64,000 nt of DNA from Margaritifera margaritifera (lineage: Eukaryota > Mollusca > Bivalvia > Unionida > Margaritiferidae): the NCBI GenBank assembly GCA_029931535.1, contig JAQPZY010000861.1, positions 310,001 through 374,000 on the forward strand, written 5' to 3'. Each line of letters opens with the position of its first letter. Positions within the stretch are counted from its first letter, which is position 1. The position numbers and the translations under genes were made by a program. The notes below the pieces were generated by a model. The model was not told the DNA's origin. It did not search any database and worked only from the letters and a program-made list of their open reading frames with translations. This document shows, piece after piece, positions 32,585 to 41,369 of this stretch.

Positions 32585-33978
32585 ATGATGCATCCAGATT
32601 CTTGCGATTGTTCCAAGACGAAACTGGATCTGTTTGCCATGCCACCCACAATGATGATAATGCGAAAATTTCTGTGGGTAGAATACGATCCCGTGTCGTC
32701 TATTATGAAGACAGCTACAATCTATTTTGATATCAAAAGGCAAACCGAAGATTACATTGATCTGAATAACAGTTACTTGTACCTGAAAGTGAAAGTAATA
32801 AAAAACGACCACACAAATCAATATGCCGATGCCAGAGTGACTTCTGCCAACAATTTCATGCCTTCTTTATTCAGTGAAGTGGATTTGTACCTGAACAACA
32901 AACTAGACAGCAGCAGCATGGACACTTACCCTTACCGAGTTTACCTAGAGAATCTACAGACTTGCGGAAAAGAAGCAGAGAAGACACAATTTCATGCTTC
33001 CGTGGTGTGGAAACACGAAACTTTTGACAAGTTCAACGAAACAGAGTTGACAGAGGATAACGACGATCACAATTTACGACCGACAAAATAAATTAAAACA
33101 AGATGGTAGTTTAGAAATGATGGATTGTTTGCACTAGGACATTATTTACAAGACAATTATTTCTTGAATGGGGTCGATCTGCGTCAGAGACTGAATCGAA
33201 GTAGTACCATCTTCCATTTGATGGAATATGATAACGATTTCAAAACCAGCATCGAATAAACCAGATTTAACGTTCGATGTATTAAAGTCTTACCTCGAGT
33301 ACGAAACGAGATCAGTCAGACTCTGGCGAAAAATAATGCCAAGTATTCTCCATACGATGAGTGGAAGTCAAAACGGTTACCATTGCAGCTGAACTCCGAT
33401 TCAGATCGAAGACCATGTGTTCCGGAGTCAGTTACATACACGTGTGTTCATTGGCGTAGTCAGCAATGCAGCTATCAATGGATCAAAACCCTGTCTACTT
33501 CCATCAACGAGACGGTTTCTCCGGGCGCCAGAGGTCCTGGGGCGCCAAAACAACTGATTAAGATTCGGGCCTCATATTCTGGCCTTTTGAGCCATCATCG
33601 TCGCCCCTGGCGCCATTTACCCTTAGTACGCCACTGCCAGACGTTTATGTACCACAACCTTTGAACCAACTCTGCTGAAAATCTTACTTGAGATCTTTCT
33701 TGAGACTGTTTGCAGCCAATGGACCATTGGATACCAATAGTACACACGGCATTTATTACGATGATAATGCAGGAATTTATTATTTGCGGAGAGATAATTC
33801 ACTTCAGACCAGAGCAGTGACCAAGGACGTTTTCACCCTATAAAGTCAGGACAAGTGCATGTGGAAATTCAGTTTGCTCAACATTTGGACAACATACATA
33901 GTGAATCTGGTATTGTTTGCAGAATTCGACAATACCCTTGAAATCCACAATCTTAGAGAAGTGATCCCGGACTATTAA
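32585..33978 (+). pseudogene. Polinton/Maverick copy 1: major capsid protein (hexon-like), broken
   Basis: The open part (to 33,091) has FAMPPTMMI, QTEDYIDLNNSYLYLKVKV, TSANNFMPSLFSEVDLYLNN and DTYPYRVYLENLQTCG, the conserved N-terminal double-jelly-roll signature of Maverick capsids (relatives of the C. elegans F54H12.2-like proteins). After stops and shifts it continues with YFLNGVDLRQRLNRS (about 33,165), IYYDDNAGIYYLRRDN (about 33,760), FAEFDNTLEIHNL (about 33,925) and stops at 33,978. A hAT-like insert (33,449-33,638) interrupts the second half. The first 60 codons of the open frame 32,405-33,091 are the displaced tail of the preceding gene. Full-length relatives are usually about 500 residues or more, and the span fits. 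Confidence 0.8.
33449..33638. mobile_element. Probable hAT-type MITE inside the capsid pseudogene
   Basis: The left end CATTGGCGTAGTCAG and right end TAGTACGCCACTG form imperfect inverted repeats of the CAGTGGCGTA type. The interior has GGGCGCC/GGCGCC blocks like the other hAT MITEs here. Adjacent octamers ACGTGTGT and ACGTTTAT are only a partial target duplication. Confidence 0.45.
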
Positions 33979-33988
33979 AACTTTATTC

Positions 33989-34310
33989 ATGGAACCAGTA
34001 AATATGGACATAAACAATGAAGAACAGGAACCACATCAGCCACAGTCACCCAATCCAAGTGGTGAAGACGTAGCAAAAGAAGACGAGGGAGAAGGAAAAA
34101 AAGGTCTGGCACATTAGCGCGAACAAGAGGAAGAAGCATGGACGTTCATCAGAGAAAAAAATCTGAATAAATGGTATAAAGACTTGTTAGACCATTTTGA
34201 AATCCCCATTGACTAGCTTCGAGACTAAACGCATCGAAGCTCTCTTGCATCAAAGTACAAATCGTTCCTACAGCTCAACTTACCCGAAGGACCAGTTGAA
34301 AGACAAATGT
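33989..34310 (+). pseudogene. Polinton copy 1: acidic/Gln-rich ORF downstream of capsid
   Basis: ATG at 33,989, 10 bp after the capsid stop, opens a 42-codon frame (MEPVNMDINNEEQEPHQPQS, then Gly/Glu/Lys-rich) ending TAG at 34,117. The same frame continues as EEEAWTFIREKNLNKWYKDL before further stops. Function unknown. The strongly acidic start and position between hexon and protease suggest an accessory virion gene, which is inference. Confidence 0.5.
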
Positions 34311-34368
34311 GAGTTTTTAATTATTACCTACCATTACCTGTGAAGTCCGTTGATGAAACTAAACAAAA

Positions 34369-34850
34369 ATGAATGCTTGGGAACTTGATTACCTCCTGAC
34401 ACACGGTTCATACACAGACCCCTATAATCCAGCGGTATGTGCCAACGATGAACTCCCTCATCGAAAACCTCAAGACGTTTGAGCCTAAGTCATCAGTAGT
34501 GACGACAGTCAGAGACCAGACCCATTGAGTGGCTGTTTACGTTTCCAATGATCACACTGTGGAATATTTTGCTTCCTATGGATTACCCACAATCGAAGAC
34601 GATATCTCTGATCTCCATTATTAAAAGAAATGCTGTTTCGACCCAATTCAATAATGTGAGGTTACAGTGATCCAATTCAATGGTGTGTGGATAATATTTT
34701 GTGTATTTTCGTCATCAACGAAACCTTAGATTCCCTTTGCAACATTCACTGACTCATATTAGACCACAGTTCTCTAGAGATTTATGAAATAATAGAAGAG
34801 TGGTTTGGTCATCAGTATGGTTATCTCTTTTCTTTAGCTCAAAAACATAG
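34369..34850 (+). pseudogene. Polinton copy 1: adenain-type cysteine protease, broken
   Basis: The frame from ATG 34,369 gives MNAWELDYLLTHGSYTDPYN and stops at 34,485. The next pieces are RDQTH, a stop where the family usually has Trp, then VAVYVSNDHTVEYFASYGLP at about 34,535-34,595. The GxHWVAVYV...EYFDSYG pattern is the His-containing active-site region of adenovirus-like proteases encoded by Polintons. A degraded QWCVDNILCIFV stretch at about 34,680 is in the position of the catalytic Cys segment. It follows the capsid gene. Confidence 0.6.
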
Positions 34851-36250
34851 TGTCATTTGATGGATAGACAAAACTGTCCTAGATCATTGGAACCCAGGTT
34901 TTACTTACCACCGTTGTCAACCCTGTTCACTACTGAATTACTGTATTTGTATTCATGTTAGATTGGAACTATGGTACATGAAGAGGAGGGACTGTCATAA
35001 TCTTTTATCTTTTTTCTATGTTGGTGATGGATTAAGCGGGGCTTATTACTTATTTTTTAAAATGGTTTGTTATCAAGTTTTTTCATTCTTGGATGCTCTT
35101 TTATTCTCTCTTTTGATCTTTCTTGACTTTCTAGGGAGATGTTTTCCTTCACGCCCGCATGACTCATCCTGACATGTACTAATCCTCTCTGTGTACTAAT
35201 CTTCATGATGTTTTCATTCAAATTCGTACCTCTAGCACATAAAGCAATAGAGAAAGAAGAATGAACAACTAGAGTGTAGTAACTCAACTTACCGTGGCCT
35301 TGGTGCATTTAGAAAGAATGATGAACTTCTTATACCAGGTGGAAGAGTTAGACCTTCTTCCAGGACGAAGGCGCTTCATCAAAAGAAGTTACTTATGTTA
35401 CCGAATAGCAAAAGATCTCATTGAGGAAGTCTTATAAGAAGAAACTAAAGGGAATGGGAACAAGAGAAGAACTGTAATTGGAGCTACAACATCAACAGCA
35501 GCAACTCAGACAAGTTTAGTAAACTCTATTTGAAGAGTGGCATCAGTGGCGGCAACAGCAGCAGTCACAACCAGAAGAACCCCTGATCCCGAGGGTGGAG
35601 AATTTGGAAACAACAAGCCTCACTTTTAGTACCTCCGTCTCCATTAGCCTTGGGGGTAAAAATCAGTGGAGTAACCGATGTGTGGCGTGCGTCTCCCTGC
35701 CTGGGAGGCGTGGTCACTAAGGAAATGTGTCTAACATGTAAATACAGCTATTCTCAGAGCTACCCTGAAGGCCCTTTTCAGGGCCGCCCAGCTTTCTATA
35801 AACAGAATACTACTCAGTATTGCCAAAATTATGTTTTTTTATGTATGTGTATATAAGTATGGCGGTATGTGTTTGTCAATGTTTGTCTGTCCAAATTCAA
35901 AACTTAACATCCCACTTTGGCTTGTTTGATGGTGTGTTGGTGAGTGTGTGGTGTTTTATTGAATAGTAAGTATAAGTGTTATCAACTACGCCTTTCTTTG
36001 CTTGGTGTATGTGTGATGGTTTGGTTGTGAGATGGTCCCTGTGATAGTCCATAGGTATGTAAATGACCATCCCATCACTCCCCTTTCCCTCGTCCGTTTT
36101 TGTTTATAGGTAAGATTGTTTATCTTTAAGAATGTGTGATTGTGTGTCTGTCAGAATATGTGTTAGTCCTCATTAGTCTACCCCCTATTTTACATCCCAC
36201 CCTTATTCGTCCATTATGTAGGTCATCCACTTCAAAGTGATGTTGTTAGT
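34851..36250. other. Unassigned region downstream of Polinton copy 1
   Basis: At 35,330-35,650 + frames give EELDLLPGRRRFIKRSYLCY and a Gln-rich stretch (WRQQQQSQPEEP). This looks coding-like and could be a further Polinton gene, but I cannot name it. An AAGAGGAGGGAC purine tract before TGTCATAATC (about 34,980-35,005) resembles a PPT/LTR start, with no other support. Confidence 0.3.
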
Positions 36251-36254
36251 CAGT

Positions 36255-36480
36255 AAGAATGTTCATCCTTTGGACATTTTAACATTCGATTTCCCATAGA
36301 GGCTCAAAGTAGCCGTAATGTTAATCCTATGGATGTTATTAACATTACATTTCCCACAGAGCCCTATACCAATCTTAATGTTAATCTTATGAACACTAAC
36401 ATTACGTGTCCCCTAGAGCCCATACCAGCCCCAATGTAAATCCTACGGACGTTTTAACATTAAATTCCAATGGAACCCCA
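36255..36480. repeat. Degenerate tandem repeat, 56-60 bp period, 4 units
   Basis: Units start AATGTTMATCCTATGGAYGT at 36,258, 36,317, 36,377 and 36,433 and contain TTAACATTA.ATTTCCC and AGAGCCC. Spacing varies by a few bases. Confidence 0.85.
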
Positions 36481-37497
36481 TTGTGCCATTTTCGAAGCTC
36501 GCCAGAGAGTGGATTTTGCTATTGCCCACTTGGTGCCATTTTGTCCCTTTACTACCCTCTATAACGACTAATATACTGTAAAGGAAAATTACTGTCTCAA
36601 AAAGGTTCCTCTCTTTCATGTCTAGACTTCCTAAGTGCAGAACGCTCTCAATTAATATTGCCTTATGGAATAATTTGTAGCAAAGTTTAAAGCGAGAATA
36701 ATACTGTAAATGAGGAAGGGATCACCATGTGAAGATTACAAATAGATATGCAAACATACCGCAGACATTGTGATTATTTCATGGTAATCCGGGTCGGCAA
36801 TGCTGGACCACAAGCAAATGATCCTGTTTCCGGCCGCCATTATTCAAATAATAAACAACCAGTGATAATATGCCCAAGGAACTAATGCTAGTAGTTTTAA
36901 TATGGCAGTACCTCGAAGCAAGCAAACTTCTTTTCAATTATAAACACTCAACAAATTTAACGTATTCAGGTCGGTAGCTAGGTAGGTTTACTTTTTGCGC
37001 ACGTTCCAAAGACGCACTCTTTGTTTTTACCTCTTTAATAATTCAGTTCAGTCACTGAAAATCTGTCAACCAATCAATCCTATACTATAATCTTTTTGTC
37101 CGTCTTCAGCTCTGGAATGCTTGGAAGTGACCTGTATGACCATAACGCAAATATTAAATATCACTATAAGTAATACAAGAGGAACTGACCATACCATTTT
37201 AAGTCATTTTTGATTGAATTTTAAGTGCATCTTTTCTGACCACGAATGCATTGTGCCATAACTTTTACTCCTAAAAATCATTCCCTGATGACTTAGAATT
37301 GAAGAAACCAATAATTCAGCAATTTCACAGGGATCAAGGTTATGTTCGTGCATATTCATAGTAGATTTGTCTCTTCTCATTTACATTGATTATCGGAGCA
37401 GATAAACTCATATAATGCGATTATACAACTTTTGCACATGATCTGTGCAAGAATGTGTTAGGTGTAAATGGTAAATCAATGTAAAAAAAATGGCTTG
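36481..37497. other. No gene recognised
   Basis: AT-rich, with no convincing frame or repeat on either strand. Confidence 0.35.
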
Positions 37498-37668
37498 CAG
37501 ATGGCACAGCAACACAAGTAGGTTATTTAGTACCGAGGCAATTGGAGTAAAGTGCCTTGCCGATGGACACACCCAGGTAGCGGACCAGGGCTAATCCAAT
37601 GGTAGGATTCGAACACGCACCCTTTCAGTCGCGAGTCCAGCACGCTAACCACTGAGCAACTGCAATTG
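37498..37668 (-). mobile_element. tRNA-derived SINE, minus strand
   Basis: The reverse complement reads GTTGCTCAGTGGTTAGCGTG (A box), then GTGCGTGTTCGAATCCTACC (B box), and the body with GTGTCCATCGGCAAGGCACT and CGGTACTAAATAACC. Same family as 10,603 and 27,660. Confidence 0.85.
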
Positions 37669-38247
37669 AATTAAAAAAATAAAACAAAGTATGTCCGATG
37701 ATAATCTAACAATCTAAAAGCGTGCGCAATGTTTAAAAGTCAAAATAAGATTGTTTTCTTTTATGCTTATGTCGTATTTTATGGTCACAATTTCCTAGCA
37801 AGATATAATAAGTGGTTGGGTGATTGGGATGGGTGGAAAGTAAGTTCTTAAATGTGGCAAAAGCACTTAAGTTTCCAGCTTATCCTCATCAAAGCAGTAA
37901 AGTTACACCGAATTAAATGCAGCATATATCTAGCTGATACTGAATGCACTTTAAAAATGAAGGAACGATTATAATTTAAAATCGGTAATATGTAATACTT
38001 GTTGAAAAGGTCTAGTTTTCTAACTTTACTGAGAAAATATTTTGAATCAGGCAAATAATTATAGAGTTACTAGACGACAAACAGGATGACATATACAAAA
38101 TTGAAAAGATTTTAAAACGCAAAATAATGAACTGTAAAATCTATGTACTTATAAAAAAAGTCGTTTAACAGTAGATAGTCAAAATGGAATCATTATGACA
38201 TTACTAATACATAAATTAAGGAAGCACAATACAAATATACAATACAC

Positions 38248-38250
<3 letters not shown>
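37669..38250. other. No gene recognised
   Basis: Open frame 37,848-38,054 (-) has no identifiable motif. Confidence 0.35.

Positions 38251-38336
<86 letters not shown>
38247..38336. repeat. (CATA)n-(AT)n microsatellite
   Basis: Five to six CATA units followed by about 33 AT units. Confidence 0.95.
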
Positions 38337-38337
<1 letters not shown>

Positions 38338-38387
38338 GAATAAATAACATTATCATACAGGTTAGAGAATGTTTAATAATTCGTACT

Positions 38388-38475
38388 CTAGCGGAGATTC
38401 GAACTCGGGTCCCGGGTTATGGCACCCATCACCTTGCCTGCACGCACCAAGGCATTTACCATCTCAACCATGCAC
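38388..38475 (-). mobile_element. tRNA-like sequence (SINE head or tRNA pseudogene)
   Basis: On the minus strand, TGGTTGAGATGGTAAATGCC resembles an A box/D arm and GAGTTCGAATCTC (38,408-38,396) is a good B box/T arm. The interval between boxes is longer than in an ordinary tRNA. It differs from the SINE family elsewhere in the window. A SINE head next to the (AT)n tract is the likelier reading. Confidence 0.55.
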
Positions 38476-38910
38476 ACATCATCAAAAACCGATGCTGCAA
38501 AGACGGTAGTATAGACGGTCAAGCTGTACAATGTTACAAATGAAACTGAGAAAAAGCAACAATACTTATGATAAATTGAAATCCAAAATACCAGAAATGT
38601 AATTTGTGTGCAGAATCAACCTAATTAAAATGGTATTCCAGTGGAGAAAATGACCAGATTAGAGAAAGAATGTTAATGTGGAAAGACAGTAATGAGAGAT
38701 TCGGCGTATTTGCACAAGAAAAGCCAATTTCTATTTTTGTTCAATTCTAAATAATGGACATGAATTAGAGACATAGATACAATATTGCATTTGTAAACTC
38801 CAGAGGACTCCAGTCCTAAAGTAAGAGCATCTAATCCTGAAGTAATAGACTCTAGTCGTAAAGTAACAGACTATTTTCGAAATAATTTAATCATTTTTTT
38901 AAAAATATGA

Positions 38911-39210
38911 AGACAAAAACCAACGAGTACATCACCTTACCTTTTTCCTGCAAATGAATTTACCGATTCAGACTTTGTACAAATATTTAAGGAGATAAAA
39001 ATCTACTGCACAGAAAAAGATTATTTCACCTACAACCAATTAAACATTTTTTATACTTATATGTTCAAGATCAAAATAAATGGTGAAGTTTATAGATATA
39101 CAGAATGGTGTGACATTAGATTTCTAATTCTGTATGATGGTTTGTTTGCACCTTGGATTAAAAATGCAAATAACCCATCCACTGATGACAACACAAGTAA
39201 TATGGCGTGA
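38911..39210 (+). CDS. Unidentified coding-like frame, no start codon
   Basis: Open for 99 codons from the stop at 38,908 to TGA at 39,208. The first ATG is at 39,061. Residues such as FPANEFTDSDFVQIFKEI, DYFTYNQLNIFYTYMF and GEVYRYTEWCDIRFLILYDG have the amphipathic, aromatic-rich look of a folded protein, unlike neighbouring random frames. It ends near the 3' end of the minus-strand module (39.1-40.7 kb), so the two are convergent. I do not recognise the family. It may be a decayed gene of the same unidentified element. Confidence 0.35.
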   Translation, partial: RQKPTSTSPYLFPANEFTDSDFVQIFKEIKIYCTEKDYFTYNQLNIFYTYMFKIKINGEVYRYTEWCDIRFLILYDGLFAPWIKNANNPSTDDNTSNMA

Positions 39211-39960
39211 TCAGCAAGACAATAAACAATTTGCCAGAACACTTAAACAACTAACTTACCACACTGCCCCTAACACCATGCAAAGCTGATGCTGGGTATT
39301 GTTTGGGCTAAATCAAACAACAAATTGGCTATATTCTTCAAGCCTTTCTTGATTTTGTCCACAAGTGACTATGTCCTTCCTATTTCACCACCAAAACCTC
39401 TACCGTTAGAACTTGCTCCTCCACCACTTCCTAATAAATTTGTCACGGTGTTAGCAATATACAGAGCAACTCTACATTATTACACCTATTGCAGTGGCTA
39501 TAGCATCTATTGTAACACCCTTTTCTTAAACAGTTGTTTTAGATTCTTAATGGTAATTTTCTCTAACTTTTTCAATAATCATTTCAGTATTGTTTCGAAA
39601 TATTTTCCGAATGTGCTAGATGACCATCTGATTGCGCCCTTTTACATTTAACACTTTCCAACTGTTCTTGAGACACAGCTGATTTGCTGGGATCATATTC
39701 TTTGTTGATTTCATTTTTAAATCTTCAATCCGTTTTTCATACATTTCAACATCCGATTTCAGAGATGATGTTTTTGAATAGACAATTTCTAAAGCATTTA
39801 CATAACCTCTTAATTTTCTTTTCTCTTATGTAGGGAATAATCTTTCACTGCAGGTGTAAATTCTCCAGTTTGATTTTTTGATGGTACTAATCTATAATAT
39901 CTGGTGATTAAACTGTTCATTTATGTTTATTGTGGACATGGCAATATCCTCAGTTACTTT
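39110..39960 (-). pseudogene. Unidentified module, copy 1: coiled-coil, Gly-rich, membrane protein
   Basis: Minus-strand fragments in order: a Lys/Glu coiled-coil-like piece (KTSSLKSDVEMYEKRIEDLK, about 39,780-39,720), then KKGVTIDAIATAIGVIM (hydrophobic helix, about 39,515-39,465), VALYIANTVTNLLGSGGGAS (about 39,470-39,410), a Gly-rich linker, SLVDKIKKGLKNIANLL (amphipathic, about 39,365-39,315) and a final hydrophobic segment (HAILLVLSSVDGLFAFLIQ, about 39,205-39,150). Stops and shifts separate them. The helix-Gly-VDK-amphipathic order recurs at 56,411-56,635 (+). Proteins of this layout occur in some invertebrate genomes, but I cannot name the family. The 120-aa frame on + across 39,289-39,651 is its antisense shadow. 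Confidence 0.45.
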
Positions 39961-39984
39961 TATTTGTTGTCTTTTCACAATATT

Positions 39985-40085
39985 ATCTTCTAACGGATTT
40001 TAGGTTGTACCTTTTGACAATATTATCTTCTAACGGATATTTAGGTTGTATCTTCCAACGGATATTTAGGTTGTACCTTTGGACT
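39985..40085. repeat. Local degenerate repeat (about 30-40 bp)
   Basis: CTTCTAACGGATWTTTAGGTTGTA-like segments recur three times (about 39,988, 40,027, 40,050), spaced irregularly. Confidence 0.7.
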
Positions 40086-40507
40086 TGATGCAGACTCTGC
40101 CGTTCTGCTTTGCAGACGCACTGACGTATATTCCGTGTCTCTTTTAAGTCTATTTGAATTTGAACCATCTTAAAATTTATCTGTTATAGTAGAAGCAGGA
40201 ACCATACTTGTTTTGGTTTTTAAAAAAACACGTGCCGAATATGCAGAGTTAACAAATATTTGTCTTCGAGTTTCTTTTAAACCATTGATCTGGGACACAA
40301 AACGTCTGGCTGCTATTTTAGATTTGTCTTTCAGCTAAACATTTTCCTGGTTTATTTCTGAGGTACTCAAACTTTGTTTTTATCTGTGTCCTAAAAATCC
40401 AATCTATTTTCTTCAATTACAAAATCATTTATTATCAACAAACATTGTTGCTCACATATTTTGTAAAGCACATATGATGTATTTTTGCATATATTGATTT
40501 ATTCTGC

Positions 40508-40660
40508 TTAAAGATTTTGTAAAGAAGATGCAAAACCAACCGTGGACAGGTAATGATTCAATATTTTAAATGATTGAATGCATTCATATTTATCTCTAGC
40601 ATTTTCGTCAGTCCATTCGTACGTTTCTAAATCTTCAAATGGCAAACCACATTCTGCCAT
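40508..40660 (-). CDS. Unidentified module: short conserved-looking ORF
   Basis: 50 residues from ATG at 40,660: MAECGLPFEDLETYEWTDEN, then ARDKYECIQSFKILNHY and a hydrophobic STVGFASSLQNL, ending TAA. After that stop the frame continues coding-like (NICKNTSYVLYKICEQQCLL), so the original gene was longer. Acidic N terminus, no known domain recognised. It is the most upstream piece of the minus-strand module 40.7-39.1 kb. Fragments between (for example KETRNIRQCVCKAERQSLHQ near 40,140) belong to the same series. Confidence 0.45.
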   Translation of the reverse strand: MAECGLPFEDLETYEWTDENARDKYECIQSFKILNHYLSTVGFASSLQNL

Positions 40661-40699
40661 TTTTCTGTTATTTAAATAGTGAAGATATTATCATTGATA

Positions 40700-41350
40700 A
40701 CAGAACAAACGTCAGCTGGAAAAGTAATTTGGATTTTTTAATGAAAAAGTAACAAATCAATTATCTACAGAATTTGAAGCATACAAACAAGAACTGAACA
40801 TAGCTATTCCAAACTGAACATGCCCAAAGATACCTGTAAAATTTTAAACGAAACATAGCTGGAAACAAATCTAGAAGACCTATAAAATATGTGTCAATGC
40901 AGGAACCAATAAAATTTCACTCTCATTGTAACTACGGCTGCAACGTTTACAAAACGAAACGATGTCGTATAATCGAAACGATTCGAAACAACTTTCCCCC
41001 CTATCTGCCCTGCTAGGCTTACTGAACTGCCGACTTCTGATACAACGTGCATGTCTTACCTCGCTCAACTTGTGACTGTTTCTTATCATGTGTGTCTTTT
41101 ACCTCTTATTATCAGTTTATAAGACACGCCTTTGTTGAATATACCTCACAGTTTCAGTACAATATCACCAGGACTGTAGTGATATTGTTCCCAACGGGAT
41201 GATTTCCTTCGTATTTCGAACGTGATGTACACATATGTACATGATGAAAAAGTCGATAATGGAACCGGATAAACTGTTCTTCTAGGATCTATAGTGACTG
41301 TGAAACTATACAAATTTGAAACGGTGTTTCTTTAAAATAAAAAGTTACTA
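40700..41350. other. No gene recognised
   Basis: The frame 40,880-41,089 (-) is unremarkable. No repeat noted. Confidence 0.3.
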
Positions 41351-41369
41351 ATCAACTGGTCTGTTAGCA

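Noticed and set aside
34963..35172. Possible LTR start after a purine tract (AAGAGGAGGGAC|TGTCATAATC)
   Set aside because: No second LTR, no matching end and no retroelement coding sequence adjacent. It is mentioned only as a weak pattern.
38388..38475. Functional tRNA gene on the minus strand
   Set aside because: Box spacing is too long and the acceptor stem is not evident. A SINE head or tRNA pseudogene is more likely.
39289..39651. 120-aa frame on + with Pro-rich segment
   Set aside because: The opposite strand carries the helix/Gly-linker/VDKIKKG series that recurs at 56.4 kb, so this is the antisense of that module.
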